This document shows, one piece after another, positions 33,927 to 43,280 of a stretch of DNA of 64,000 nucleotides. Both the position numbers and the translations under genes were made by a program. Below the pieces are notes generated by a model. That model saw nothing but the letters and a program-made list of their open reading frames with translations. It was not told the origin of the DNA and made no database searches. Each line of letters begins with the position of its first letter. Positions within the stretch are counted from its first letter, which is position 1. Source of the DNA: Bog-950 sp044225825 (GTDB lineage Bacteria > Bacteroidota > Bacteroidia > Chitinophagales > LD1); the NCBI GenBank assembly GCA_044225825.1, contig JBGAIB010000004.1:310001-374000 (forward strand), given 5' to 3'.

Positions 33927-34711
33927 TCATACAGCTTATCTTTCTCCCGGGTATCCGGGGTTTCCTCATCCGATTTTTTACGCTTCCCTTTTTTAGGATG
34001 GAAGAACTTTTTCCAGTTCACCTTTTTGGGCAGATCAAAATCATATACCAGGCCAACCACATGCTGATATTCCGGGCGTTTACCGGTAAACTCAGGTTGA
34101 AAGAAATAAAACAAGCCAATGGTATTGTATTTATACACCTGCCAGTCCACTCCTACCAGGTTACGTATTTTATCTACCCAGATTCCTCTGCTGTTGTATT
34201 TAGGATCAAAGAACAGGTAGGGTTCACAATAGGCATATACGGTCCAGTTGCTTGCCACCGCATATTTTAAAAACAAACGGTTCCGAAGCTCGTGCACAGG
34301 CTCGTGGCCGGGGTCGTAGCGGCGGCTAAAGTATTCTGTTACATATTGATAAGCCGTACGCACACCAACCGTAAAGTCTCTATAGCGGTATTTACCGGTA
34401 AGGCTAAAAAAGAAGGTATGGTTATTAACCTTATTGGAAGTAAAAAACTGGTAGGTGAAACTGGTCGATACATACTTGTTGATCTTGTATCCCAGGTTGG
34501 CATAAAAATTCTCACCTGTAAACTTAGTCATGTTGTTCCCCAGCCGTAGCTGATACTGAAAACCTATACTAAACTTCTTGGGCAGTTGCTTGGTAAACTG
34601 CAACCAAAACCAAAGCTGACGGTTTTGCGAAGGTGTTCGATCCTGTGCATATAACTGCGTGGCTGTAAAAAACAACCCACCAAACAATAGTATGCGCAAT
34701 AATTTCAGCAC
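33923..34711 (-). CDS. DUF2490 outer-membrane beta-barrel-like protein
   Basis: 262 residues. GTG start at 34711 directly follows the TAA of the SBBP gene with no gap. Signal peptide LKLLRILLFGGLF ... QLYA. The DUF2490 hallmark RQLWFWLQFTKQLPKKFSIGFQYQLRLGNN is at ~30-60; alternating aromatic strands follow and a lysine-rich tail (HPKKGKRKKSDE) ends it. Predicted small outer-membrane barrel; function of the family unknown to me. Last gene of a five-gene minus-strand unit beginning at 39482. Confidence 0.85.
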   Translation of the reverse strand: MLKLLRILLFGGLFFTATQLYAQDRTPSQNRQLWFWLQFTKQLPKKFSIGFQYQLRLGNNMTKFTGENFYANLGYKINKYVSTSFTYQFFTSNKVNNHTFFFSLTGKYRYRDFTVGVRTAYQYVTEYFSRRYDPGHEPVHELRNRLFLKYAVASNWTVYAYCEPYLFFDPKYNSRGIWVDKIRNLVGVDWQVYKYNTIGLFYFFQPEFTGKRPEYQHVVGLVYDFDLPKKVNWKKFFHPKKGKRKKSDEETPDTREKDKLYD

Positions 34712-37585
34712 TTAGTAGGCTACAATTTTGGCTATACCTACCTGAAGGCCGTTAGCATTCAACAAGCGCAGGAAGTAAACGCCGGCAGCAAGATTTGTGG
34801 TACTGATGGCAACGTTCTGCTCGCCATTAACCGGGTAACTACCAATCAATCTGCCTTCCGCGTTCAGCAATTGCAGGTTAGCATCAAACAAGGTATGCTC
34901 TAACCTGATATTCAGATGGTCTTTAAACGGATTAGGGTAAACAGTAAAGGTTTCTGTGTTTGCTTCCACCACACCCGACAGAATATCGTAGCGCACTACA
35001 GCTGCATCGTAAAAGCTGTTGGAACCTGTGCTGGCACCCGCTACAAATACACCTGTGCCTTGTGCCACAATACCACGTCCTTTACTATCGCCTGCAGCGG
35101 TACCGTAAGTAGCGTAACTTGTTTGTACATGTTGATTGCTGTAAGCAACCGTAGCAAAGCGGTAAAGCGTTCCACTGCCTGTATTGCTTTCGCCCGTTAC
35201 AAATATAGCACCGCTATCGCTAAGCGCTATAGCATTGGCAACGTCATCCGAAGCCGAAGTTGCGCTCCAGGTTGTATACCATTGAAAGCCTCCATTGGCA
35301 CCATAAGCCACCAACAGGTAATCGTTATTCAGGGTTGTGGTATCGTTATCCGGATCTGTTTTACCTGCCACTAACACATTGCCGGCAGCATCAAATGCTA
35401 GCGCATTAAATCGATCCTCTCCCCCATTTCCTAAATCATAAAAACGGGTCCATAAAGTATCACCGTTGCTGTTATACTTTACCAGCATACCATCAAAAAC
35501 TCCGTTGGCGTCTTCGCTGCGGCCGCATATATATATGTTTTCCGAAGCATCCATCAACATGGCTTCGCTGCGGTCATCTTTGGTGCGGCCAAATGTCTTT
35601 TGCCAGATCAAATTTCCGGCAGTATTAAACTTGGCAGTATAAACATCATCGTTGGTGCCCACGGTCGAGCGTCCTGTCACATAAACATTTCCGGCACTGC
35701 TTACAGCTATAGCCACTGGTTCTTCGGCATTGCCTGCAGTACCTTGTAATTTGGCCCATTGCTCGGCACCCGAACTATTGTATTTAACCACACCAAAATC
35801 ATAATCGGTAACTGCATCCGACGAATCCGCATCGCAACGGCCGGCCACATAAATGTTACCATTGCCGTCTACGCCCAAAGCCACTGCCTTATCCGATCCG
35901 TTCCCGTAGTTGAATTTTGTAAGCCATTGCAGCAAACCTATATTATTGAATTTAGCGGTGCAGAAATTATAGCTCTCGGCACTGTCCTTCACAAATCCGG
36001 TTGCAATTACATTCGAGCTGCCGTCCACATACAAGGCAGTTGCCTCATCCGGACTAACACCACTGGTGCCTGTTACCTGGGCCGACCAGGTATTAACACC
36101 CGCTCCGCTAACAGTAGCTACATAAAAATTATGATCCTCTCCGTTTTTAACTGTATATCCGGCAACATAGCTAGTACCGCTTGCATCAAGCGTTAATTTA
36201 TTGGCTACATCATTATTATCGCCTTTACCATCAAAGCTCTTTACCCAAACCGAGTCGGCCGATGCATTGTATTTCAGACTTACCACATTCATGTTCACAC
36301 CGGTAACATACGCTCCGCCCGAAATAACAGGAAAATCTGCGCTCAGGGCCATGCAGGCACCATCATCATTACCTGCTGCGCCGCCATCAATGGCTTTCGC
36401 ATATTGCAGTGTACCTGCGCTGTTATATTTCAGCAACAGGTAATCATCGCCCTTGCCGGTGCTGGCGGTGGTGCCGTTTACAAACACATCCCCTATACTA
36501 TTTACAGCAATGCCATCGCTGTAGTCGCTGCCGTTTGCCGAACCATTAAAGGTCTTGAGCCACAACTGTGTGCCTGCCGCATTGTATTTAAGGGTTATAA
36601 CATTATAGTCTTCAATCAACGGATTGGCATCAATATCTGTAAGCCCTGTAACATACACATAGCCACTGTCATCTACAGCAACAGCTGTAGCACGGTCATC
36701 ATCTGTTCCTTGAAAAAACTTAGTCCATACCGTTGCACCGCTACCGTCTATCTTGCGTACCGCTATATCATAATTGCTGGCCTTGGTTCTGCCGGCTACA
36801 TAAAAATAGCCATTGGCATCGCGCACCATGTCACTGGGGCGGTCGTGGTTTGTATATTCGGCATAGTTTGTCCCAACCGGAGCGCCGTTTGCAGCATTCA
36901 TTTTACGTGTAATCCAGTCATCATCACTGCCATTATCCGATTGACCGGTTATCACCGGGTTACCGGTAGCATCCAGTACTACCCGTTTTGCTTCATCATT
37001 GCCATTGCCTGCTCCATCAAAACGTATGGCCCAGCTTTGCTGACCGTTTGCATCATATTTTACCGTTGCAAAATCATATAACAAACCGCTGGCATCCTGT
37101 GCGCTTGCACCGGTTACATACACATTGCCGCTGTTATCTACGGCAATATCGTTAGCAACATCATCCTGGTTTAAGCCCCCATCGTAAAAGGCAACCCACT
37201 GCTGCACACCTGCCGCATTGTATTTAATGGTGGTGTAATCATCTCCGCTGCTGCTACTCTTGCTATAGCCGGTTACATACACGTTACCCGTTCCATCCAC
37301 GGCCAGGGCCTTAACTTCATCCTCCGAATTATCAGACCCATTAAAGGTGCGTGCCCACACCGTATCACCGGAAACATTCAGTTTTAGTACCAAAAAATCA
37401 TGATTGTCCGTAGTAGTGGTATAGCCGCCCAGGTAAATCGTACCGCTGGCATCGATGTACATCGCTTTTGCCTTATCGCTAAAATCGCCGGTGCCATTCA
37501 TACGCGCCTCCCAAACCTGGTTAAGTTGTTGGGCGGTAGCATTTATACAAAAAGCAAACAGCGCAAGTGTTATTATTCTTCTCAT
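34712..37585 (-). CDS. Giant SBBP-repeat (beta-propeller) protein with T9SS type A tail
   Basis: 957 residues. Signal peptide 1-18. More than a dozen SBBP-type repeats of about 50-60 residues fill residues 20-870. Each has a G(N)VYVTGYS/GRS core and a TAVKYN-like or W..TFNG end (examples: AVDGTGNVYVTGYS, YTTIKYNAAGVQQW). They probably close into one or more propellers. The final ~85 residues are a type A sorting domain (VYPNPFKDHLNIRL, LLNAEGRLIGSY, LAAGVYFLRLL). It lies between DUF4956 (24-base gap) and DUF2490 (no gap), so it is linked to the VTC/DUF4956 unit. Role unknown; likely a surface binder. Confidence 0.88.
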   Translation of the reverse strand: MRRIITLALFAFCINATAQQLNQVWEARMNGTGDFSDKAKAMYIDASGTIYLGGYTTTTDNHDFLVLKLNVSGDTVWARTFNGSDNSEDEVKALAVDGTGNVYVTGYSKSSSSGDDYTTIKYNAAGVQQWVAFYDGGLNQDDVANDIAVDNSGNVYVTGASAQDASGLLYDFATVKYDANGQQSWAIRFDGAGNGNDEAKRVVLDATGNPVITGQSDNGSDDDWITRKMNAANGAPVGTNYAEYTNHDRPSDMVRDANGYFYVAGRTKASNYDIAVRKIDGSGATVWTKFFQGTDDDRATAVAVDDSGYVYVTGLTDIDANPLIEDYNVITLKYNAAGTQLWLKTFNGSANGSDYSDGIAVNSIGDVFVNGTTASTGKGDDYLLLKYNSAGTLQYAKAIDGGAAGNDDGACMALSADFPVISGGAYVTGVNMNVVSLKYNASADSVWVKSFDGKGDNNDVANKLTLDASGTSYVAGYTVKNGEDHNFYVATVSGAGVNTWSAQVTGTSGVSPDEATALYVDGSSNVIATGFVKDSAESYNFCTAKFNNIGLLQWLTKFNYGNGSDKAVALGVDGNGNIYVAGRCDADSSDAVTDYDFGVVKYNSSGAEQWAKLQGTAGNAEEPVAIAVSSAGNVYVTGRSTVGTNDDVYTAKFNTAGNLIWQKTFGRTKDDRSEAMLMDASENIYICGRSEDANGVFDGMLVKYNSNGDTLWTRFYDLGNGGEDRFNALAFDAAGNVLVAGKTDPDNDTTTLNNDYLLVAYGANGGFQWYTTWSATSASDDVANAIALSDSGAIFVTGESNTGSGTLYRFATVAYSNQHVQTSYATYGTAAGDSKGRGIVAQGTGVFVAGASTGSNSFYDAAVVRYDILSGVVEANTETFTVYPNPFKDHLNIRLEHTLFDANLQLLNAEGRLIGSYPVNGEQNVAISTTNLAAGVYFLRLLNANGLQVGIAKIVAY

Positions 37586-37609
37586 AAATCGGGTAAAGTT
37601 CTTTAATTA

Positions 37610-38311
37610 TTAATCGTCATCATCCACACCCATGGTGGTGCTTTCGTTTTCGTTTGATAGATAGAATGCATTAATGCGGGCCACATCACGCAGGAAATCG
37701 ATTTTTACAATTTCCACTTTATGAATCGGCAAACCCGTGCGGTTGCGCAGGTCCTCAATCATCTGCGGGCGCAGATCCGGTTTTATCAAATCAATCCGTT
37801 CGTAGTTGATGGTTTTGTAGTTCTCATGCTGCAAGCCCGTATTGCGGTCAAGCAATAACACTAAGCCCACTATAACCGCATTGGCAACAAGCAGAATGCT
37901 TAAAGCCACATTATTATCCAGTACTGCCAACGCATTAATTAAACCAATGGTTACACTAATAAAAAAGTAACCCATCTCGCGTATAGGTACGGTAACGGTG
38001 CGGTAACGTAAAATCGAGAAGATGGCAAAAAGGCCAAAGGCAAAGCCCATTTTTAACTTGGCCGAGCTCAGTAGTAAACAGATGAGAAAGTTTACGGTGT
38101 TGAACAGGAAGAACGTAAAAAGGAACTCCCGGTTTTTGTGCCGCGGGTAGTAAATCATGCGCACTATAATTACTATCACCAGCAGGTTAAGTCCGTAACG
38201 CATAAAAAACTCCAGATACGCTGCTGCATCAGCTCCTAATCCCATGGCTGCTGCCATAGACGAAAAAATGTCCTTCGAGGCCTTCCCTAAATCAAGTACT
38301 TCCGTTTCCAT
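37610..38311 (-). CDS. DUF4956 membrane protein
   Basis: 233 residues with three or four hydrophobic helices between ~35 and 150 and a soluble C-terminal domain. Family phrases: RYRTVTVPIREMGYFF after the second helix pair and VEIVKIDFLRDVARINAFY near the end; the tail is acidic (MGVDDDD). DUF4956 genes typically accompany VTC-domain polyphosphate-polymerase-like genes, as here: its start overlaps the VTC gene by 20 bases (38292-38311). Predicted inner membrane partner; function not established. Confidence 0.88.
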   Translation of the reverse strand: METEVLDLGKASKDIFSSMAAAMGLGADAAAYLEFFMRYGLNLLVIVIIVRMIYYPRHKNREFLFTFFLFNTVNFLICLLLSSAKLKMGFAFGLFAIFSILRYRTVTVPIREMGYFFISVTIGLINALAVLDNNVALSILLVANAVIVGLVLLLDRNTGLQHENYKTINYERIDLIKPDLRPQMIEDLRNRTGLPIHKVEIVKIDFLRDVARINAFYLSNENESTTMGVDDDD

Positions 38312-39077
38312 GCTTTATTATCCTGTTTATCCGTATAAAGTTTGGCTTAAAGTTGTTGTTCTTAATATCCTCCAGCATAGCCACCGCCGTCGAATACTTA
38401 CTGAATCCTATCTCTTCAAAATGTCGTTTCTTAAAGGAGTTTACAATCGGACTGCCAATCGCCGTTTTGTCTGTCTTTATCTCAGCAATCACCAGTTCAG
38501 GAAACACCTTCTTATCCTTAAAGTTATCGAACAGGATATTGATGTCCAGCGTAAGCCGCTCCTTAAAGTTCTTGTTAGCAAGGGTAATGCGGGTAAAACA
38601 TATTACCATCTTCTCCTTCAGGTTTGGTATATCCAGGTAATCGTGTTGGATGATAGCAAACTCTTCGTCCGTTAACTCGTGCTTATAGTCTTCCTGCTTC
38701 AGGCGCTTTTTATCGGTGCGGTTACCCTTTACTTTATACTTCACTTCAAAATAACATAACCCGCTATCCAGATATTTGCGGTAGCGCACCTTTAAACGGT
38801 TAAGCTTACCGTTGTGGTGAAATTTATAGAGGTCGTAATTATCGGTATCAAAATAGATGCTCTCATAATCAAACATCCGCTTGCCATCAATTTCCAGCAC
38901 CAGGTAATGCTCTTTTATCTCTTCCAGTATTTCCGCAAACTGATTGATGTGGAACACATACTTGGTATCCACACGGTTAAGCATATGCACCTTGTCCAGT
39001 TCCTTCAACCCCAGCGATTGAAAGGACTCCAGCGTTTCCTGAACCTTATTTTTATAGTGCTGAAAATGCAATTCCAT
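38292..39077 (-). CDS. VTC-domain protein (polyphosphate polymerase-like)
   Basis: 261 residues. The tunnel-forming VTC catalytic domain fold is indicated by LNRVDTKYVFH near 33-43, YESIYFDTDNY (~71-81), HNGKLNRLKVRYRKYLDS with basic residues (~87-104), YFEVKYKVKGNRTDKKRL and, late, ELVIAEIKTDK with acidic metal ligands. In yeast Vtc4 this domain makes polyphosphate from ATP; bacterial activity here is inference. It overlaps DUF4956 by 20 bases and follows a lipoprotein gene with a 3-base gap. No SPX domain. Confidence 0.85.
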   Translation of the reverse strand: MELHFQHYKNKVQETLESFQSLGLKELDKVHMLNRVDTKYVFHINQFAEILEEIKEHYLVLEIDGKRMFDYESIYFDTDNYDLYKFHHNGKLNRLKVRYRKYLDSGLCYFEVKYKVKGNRTDKKRLKQEDYKHELTDEEFAIIQHDYLDIPNLKEKMVICFTRITLANKNFKERLTLDINILFDNFKDKKVFPELVIAEIKTDKTAIGSPIVNSFKKRHFEEIGFSKYSTAVAMLEDIKNNNFKPNFIRINRIIKHGNGST

Positions 39078-39080
39078 TCA

Positions 39081-39482
39081 TTACTTGTTTATCACAAAAT
39101 CGGGCAGGGTTACTACCTGTTTCCGTGAATCGATGGTCACTTTTTGGGCTATATGGGTGGTGCCCAGCGGGCAGGTATCACATTTCGATAATACAAATAC
39201 CGTGTAATCCCCTTTCTGCAGCCATTCAAACATATAGGCTCCGTTATAGCTGGTATTTAAATCGTTATCAACTGTGGTATGGTCGCCATAACTGATGTAT
39301 ACTTTTTCATCGGCTATATAACCGCTGTCTACCAGCTCGCCATACGTATTGTAATCGTAGGCATATACCTTGCCTTGTATAGTGGCTAAACCACCCGTAC
39401 CGGGATCTTTTTTGCACGCGGCAAATCCGGTTAATAAGGCAATAAGCGCAAAAGCAGCTGCTGTATTTTTCAATTTGTGCAT
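39081..39482 (-). CDS. Small lipoprotein, first gene of the VTC/DUF4956 unit
   Basis: 133 residues. Signal peptide with lipobox GFAAC (Cys near 22) followed by KKDPGTGG. The mature part looks like one beta-sandwich of carboxypeptidase-regulatory type (ATIQGKVYAYDYNTYGELVDSG; GDYTVFVLSKCDTCPLGT), including a CxxC-like pair. Three bases separate it from the VTC gene. Probably anchored in the periplasmic or outer membrane; function unknown. Confidence 0.75.
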   Translation of the reverse strand: MHKLKNTAAAFALIALLTGFAACKKDPGTGGLATIQGKVYAYDYNTYGELVDSGYIADEKVYISYGDHTTVDNDLNTSYNGAYMFEWLQKGDYTVFVLSKCDTCPLGTTHIAQKVTIDSRKQVVTLPDFVINK

Positions 39483-39608
39483 AGTGGCAATAGCCTTAAC
39501 AATTAGTTAAGACAAATGTAAAGATGAAGAATTATAAGTTATTAAATACAGTCCTTTTATACCTCAGAATAAGAGCTATTTGCCTAAATAGCGAGTAGTC
39601 TGCAGTAC

Positions 39609-40832
39609 TTACAGGTTTGTAGCAAACAAAAGCTCCAGGTTACTGTATTTCATGTCGAACATGCCTGCCAGGTTTTCATTGGTCAGGTTACCCTTATACA
39701 TGTAAATGCCATTCCGTATACCGGCATCTTCATAAAGCAATCCCTTAATGCCTGCCAGCTCGCCGCAACGCAGCAAAATAGGTGTAAGGATATTTGAAAA
39801 TGCATAACTGGCTGTGCGCGATACCCGCGAAGGAATATTAGGCACACAGTAATGGATCACGTCGTATTTCTTAAAAGTGGGTTCGGCATGCGAAGTAATC
39901 TCCGATGTTTCAAAACAACCACCCTGATCCACGCTTACATCAATAACCACACTACCGGGTTTCATATGGCTAACCATTTCCTCGGTAACAATTACCGGTG
40001 TGCGCCCTTTTTTGGAATGGATGGCCCCTATCGCCACATCCGCAGTCTGTAATTCCTGCTCCAGTATACCGGGGCTTATCGTGCTGGTAAATATGCGGGC
40101 TGCTATCTTTTCCTGCAGGCGTTGCAGTTTAAACACGTTATTATCAAAAACCGATACCAGTGCGCCAAGGCCCATCGCTGCCCGCGTGGCAAAAGTGCCA
40201 ACCACACCGGCACCTAAAATTACCACCTTGGCAGGCGGCACGCCCGATATGCCGCCCAGCAATATCCCCTTGCCTTCGTTGGCATTGCTCAAATACTCGG
40301 CAGCTAAAAGTATTACGCTGTTACCTGCTATTTCGCTCATGGCACGTACAAACGGAAAACGCCCTGCATCATCGTTTATATACTCAAAGGCCAGGGCCGT
40401 TACTTTCTTCTTTACCAGCATCTCAATATACTCGCGGCGCAGGGTGGGCAAATGCATGGGCGAAATCAGGGTTTGATTCACCTGCATCATTTCAATCTCA
40501 TTCAATTGCGGAGGCGCAATTTTTACAATCATATCGGCCTTAAAAACCTCCTCCTTATTGCTGGTAATTTCAGCACCCGCTTCCGAAAAGTCATTGTCCG
40601 AAAAGTGCGAATCGCTGCCTGCCCCGCGTTCAATAATAATGCGGTGGCCGTTGGCTACCAGGGTACTTACGCTCTCGGGGGTTAAACCTATGCGGTGTTC
40701 CTGGAAACTGCGTTCCTTAGGTATGCCAATAAATAATTTAGCTTTCTTGTGCGCAACCATGGTAGGGTTTTCCATGGGTTGAAGGCCCAGTTTTGTTACA
40801 ATACCTTCAAAATCCTTCTTCTTTTCTGTCAT
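39609..40832 (-). CDS. ald: Alanine dehydrogenase
   Basis: 407 residues, a little longer than the classic ~370. Interconverts alanine and pyruvate with NAD. Motifs: IGIPKERSFQEHRIGLTP near 31-48 with substrate Arg, a Lys equivalent in DMIVKIAPP, catalytic His in SPMHLPTLRREY near 128, the Rossmann VVILGAGVVGTFATRAAMGLG (~210-228), and VIDVSVDQGGCFETSE. It starts 15 bases downstream of the tsaE stop, so tsaE-ald is probably one transcript. NAD(P) transhydrogenase alpha subunit is the nearest alternative, less likely from the catalytic His and length. Confidence 0.9.
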   Translation of the reverse strand: MTEKKKDFEGIVTKLGLQPMENPTMVAHKKAKLFIGIPKERSFQEHRIGLTPESVSTLVANGHRIIIERGAGSDSHFSDNDFSEAGAEITSNKEEVFKADMIVKIAPPQLNEIEMMQVNQTLISPMHLPTLRREYIEMLVKKKVTALAFEYINDDAGRFPFVRAMSEIAGNSVILLAAEYLSNANEGKGILLGGISGVPPAKVVILGAGVVGTFATRAAMGLGALVSVFDNNVFKLQRLQEKIAARIFTSTISPGILEQELQTADVAIGAIHSKKGRTPVIVTEEMVSHMKPGSVVIDVSVDQGGCFETSEITSHAEPTFKKYDVIHYCVPNIPSRVSRTASYAFSNILTPILLRCGELAGIKGLLYEDAGIRNGIYMYKGNLTNENLAGMFDMKYSNLELLFATNL

Positions 40833-40847
40833 TTCGTGCCGAAAGAA

Positions 40848-41276
40848 TTATCCCATAAAGATAGACACATTCCGGATATTATCCTCGGTTTTAATGCACA
40901 CCCGTACTATTTCTGCCGGTAGTAGCTCTTCTATCAGTTCCGGCCATTCAATAAAGCAGTAATGCTCGCCGGTGAGGTATTCCTGAACACCTATATCAAG
41001 CGCTTCCTGCAGCTTGTTCAGGCGGTATAAATCCATATGGTAAACCGGTTCGCCGGTGGCCTCTACGCGGTATTCGTTTACTACGCTGTAAGTAGGGCTG
41101 CTAAAGCTATCCTGCGACCCCAGTTTACGGCACAACTCCTTAATAAGTGTTGTTTTACCCGAGCCCATCTCTCCCTCAAAGGCAAACACCCTGCGCCCCT
41201 CCGCAAACTTCAGGATGCTTGCGGCCACGGCCGGTAATTCATTGACACTTACAATCGATACTTCGAGCTGTTTCAC
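40848..41276 (-). CDS. tsaE: tRNA threonylcarbamoyladenosine biosynthesis ATPase TsaE
   Basis: 142 residues, normal length. ATPase partner of TsaB/TsaD in t6A37 tRNA modification. Walker A FEGEMGSGKTTLIK at ~33-46; FSSPTYSVVNEY, HMDLYRL and the Walker-B-like CFIEWPE follow. GTG start at 41276; the minus-strand TATTTTTG at 41288-41281 lies only 4 bases before, so either the transcript is leaderless or that match is accidental. Co-transcription with ald is likely. Confidence 0.93.
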   Translation of the reverse strand: MKQLEVSIVSVNELPAVAASILKFAEGRRVFAFEGEMGSGKTTLIKELCRKLGSQDSFSSPTYSVVNEYRVEATGEPVYHMDLYRLNKLQEALDIGVQEYLTGEHYCFIEWPELIEELLPAEIVRVCIKTEDNIRNVSIFMG

Positions 41277-41514
41277 GCCTCAAAAATAACAAACTGCCCA
41301 AGCACCGCTACAAAACCCAAAACCGGTAACTCGCCTTATCTCTTTAAACAACTACTAACACTAACACCAAGCAACAAAGAAGCAAAGACTTATTAAGGGT
41401 AATTCCTCACTTCTCTTATTTTCTTTGCGCCTTTGTGTAAACCTCTTTTCTCTTTCTTATTGTTAGTGCCGAAAAATTTCAGATTTTCGCCCGCGAATTA
41501 AACAGACAAACAAC

Positions 41515-42489
41515 ATGGCTAACACCCCAATACGCGACTTTATAACCCACCATTACCGCCACTTTAATGCGGCTGCATTAGTAGATGCTGCCAAAGGCTA
41601 CGAAACACACCTGGCCGAAGGCGGTAAAATGATGATAACCCTGGCCGGCGCTATGAGTACTGCCGAACTGGGCATCTCGCTGGCTGAAATGATCCGTCAG
41701 GATAAGGTGGCCATCATCAGCTGCACCGGTGCCAACCTGGAAGAAGACCTGATGAACCTGGTAGCCCATACCCACTATAAGCGTGTGCCTAACTACCGCG
41801 ACCTTTCTCCGCAAGAGGAATGGGACCTGCTGGAAAACGGCTTTAACCGTGTTACCGATACCTGCATACCCGAAGAAGAGGCCTTCCGCCGTTTACAGAA
41901 ACACATCTACAAACTGTGGAAAGAAGCCAACGACAAAGGCGAGCGCTATTTCCCGCACGAGTTTATGTATAAGATGCTGAAGAGCGGTGTGCTGGAGCAA
42001 TACTACGAGATTGACCCTAAGCATAGCTGGATGCTGGCTGCTGCCGAAAAGAACCTGCCCATTATCGTTCCGGGCTGGGAAGACAGCACCATGGGTAACA
42101 TTTTTGCCAGCTACTGCATTAAGGGCGAAATTAACCCTACCACCATGCGCAGCGGTATCGAATACATGGTATGGCTCAGCGACTGGTATCGCAAAAACAG
42201 CGGCGGCAAAGGCGTTGGCTTTTTCCAGATCGGCGGCGGCATTGCCGGCGATTTCCCTATCTGCGTAGTGCCTATGATGTATCAGGATCTGGAATGGCAT
42301 GATGTTCCTTTCTGGAGCTACTTCTGCCAGATCAGCGATTCTACCACCTCGTATGGTTCTTACTCAGGCGCTGTGCCGAATGAGAAAATTACCTGGGGTA
42401 AACTGGACATCAACACCCCTAAGTTTATTGTAGAAAGTGATGCTACCATCGTGGCTCCGCTTATTTTTGCCTACCTGTTAGGTTGGTAA
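41515..42489 (+). CDS. Deoxyhypusine synthase family protein
   Basis: 324 residues. NAD-dependent spermidine-cleaving family. Motifs: ITLAGAMSTAELG (~41-53), SCTGANLEEDL with NAD contacts (~69-79), VPGWEDSTMGNIF (~185-197), QIGGGIAGDFPI (~238-249) and catalytic Lys296 in KITWGKLD. The eIF5A substrate of the archaeal/eukaryotic enzyme is absent from bacteria, so the real reaction may be homospermidine-type synthesis or unknown. The last codon's TAA overlaps the ATG of the next gene by one base (TAATG), indicating coupling to a lipoprotein. Confidence 0.88.
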   Translation: MANTPIRDFITHHYRHFNAAALVDAAKGYETHLAEGGKMMITLAGAMSTAELGISLAEMIRQDKVAIISCTGANLEEDLMNLVAHTHYKRVPNYRDLSPQEEWDLLENGFNRVTDTCIPEEEAFRRLQKHIYKLWKEANDKGERYFPHEFMYKMLKSGVLEQYYEIDPKHSWMLAAAEKNLPIIVPGWEDSTMGNIFASYCIKGEINPTTMRSGIEYMVWLSDWYRKNSGGKGVGFFQIGGGIAGDFPICVVPMMYQDLEWHDVPFWSYFCQISDSTTSYGSYSGAVPNEKITWGKLDINTPKFIVESDATIVAPLIFAYLLGW

Positions 42490-42914
42490 TGCTACGCACC
42501 TGCACCATACTACTCACCTTTCTTTTGCTATCGGCTTGTAACCGTTCCGCACAAGAGCAATCTATAACAAGCTCGCCCACCACCACTACCGGGGGCGAGT
42601 TTGCTTTTTTGCTGAACTACGATGGCAAGCTACCTGCCGATGTTGGCTTTTTAACCAACCATGTGGTAGAGCGCCGCCTGGCTAATCTGCTAAAGGATCA
42701 CTTCCAGCACCTGGCCGAATTTACCGCCTGTGCAAAACCCATTAAAGTCAACAAGCAACTGATAATTGCCCGTTTTGTTTCTTGTACTGATACGAATATC
42801 GTTATTACCTCTATTGCTATGGATGTAAGCCACGATGCCCTTTGGGTGCAAATACCGGAGGCCGATTCTATGCGCACCTTTACTGATAACAGCGAACTGC
42901 CGGTGCCGTTTTAA
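42489..42914 (+). CDS. Small lipoprotein coupled to the deoxyhypusine-synthase-like gene
   Basis: 141 residues from the ATG at 42489. Lipobox LLLSAC (Cys near 17). The mature domain contains LLNYDGKLPADVGFLTNHVVERRLANLLKD and LIIARFVSCTDTNIVIT, then a region with DALWVQIPE. No family recalled. TAATG overlap with the upstream gene suggests translational coupling; what a cytoplasmic polyamine enzyme and an envelope lipoprotein share is unclear. Confidence 0.72.
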   Translation: MLRTCTILLTFLLLSACNRSAQEQSITSSPTTTTGGEFAFLLNYDGKLPADVGFLTNHVVERRLANLLKDHFQHLAEFTACAKPIKVNKQLIIARFVSCTDTNIVITSIAMDVSHDALWVQIPEADSMRTFTDNSELPVPF

Positions 42915-43280
42915 AAGAACAACTTCCGCTTTGCTTTTCGCGGTAATCTCAGTCAAAAAACATCCTCTATCAATAGCGGTTCGCTGCACACATTCATAAC
43001 CGGGACAGAACAGTTGAATGGCAGCAGTTAAACTCCCCCCTCCCGAGACTTGGGGAATAAAGAGGGGTGGCAAGAATACGTGAGGCATTTTCTTAACTTG
43101 TCCTGAGCGCAGCCGAACGAGGGTGGTCGACACCTTTGCCTAACCCACTACCCCAACCAAAAAAATCCGGCTGTTCAAGTTGCCCTCCTGATTCAGGAGG
43201 GGTGTCAGGAATACGGGAAGCGTATTCATGACGGGGTGGTCGGCACCCCCTGCCCTACCCACTACCCTACCCCAAAAATC
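42915..43280 (+). repeat. Tandem-repeat part of composite element, copy B
   Basis: After the lipoprotein stop the sequence holds one diverged unit (~43020-43165, with CTTGTCCTGAGCGCAGCCG) and one near-perfect unit (43168-43275) of the repeat seen at 3078-3838, including the CCTCCTGA / TCAGGAGG arms and GGTGGTCGGCAC. It leads straight into the AT-rich/GTGCAC module, in the same order as copy A. Confidence 0.8.

Noticed and set aside
36404..37081. 225-codon ORF antisense to the SBBP-repeat gene, plus similar ones at 34916-35374 and 35759-36196
   Set aside because: They mirror the repeat structure of the SBBP protein on the other strand and have no start context or domain.
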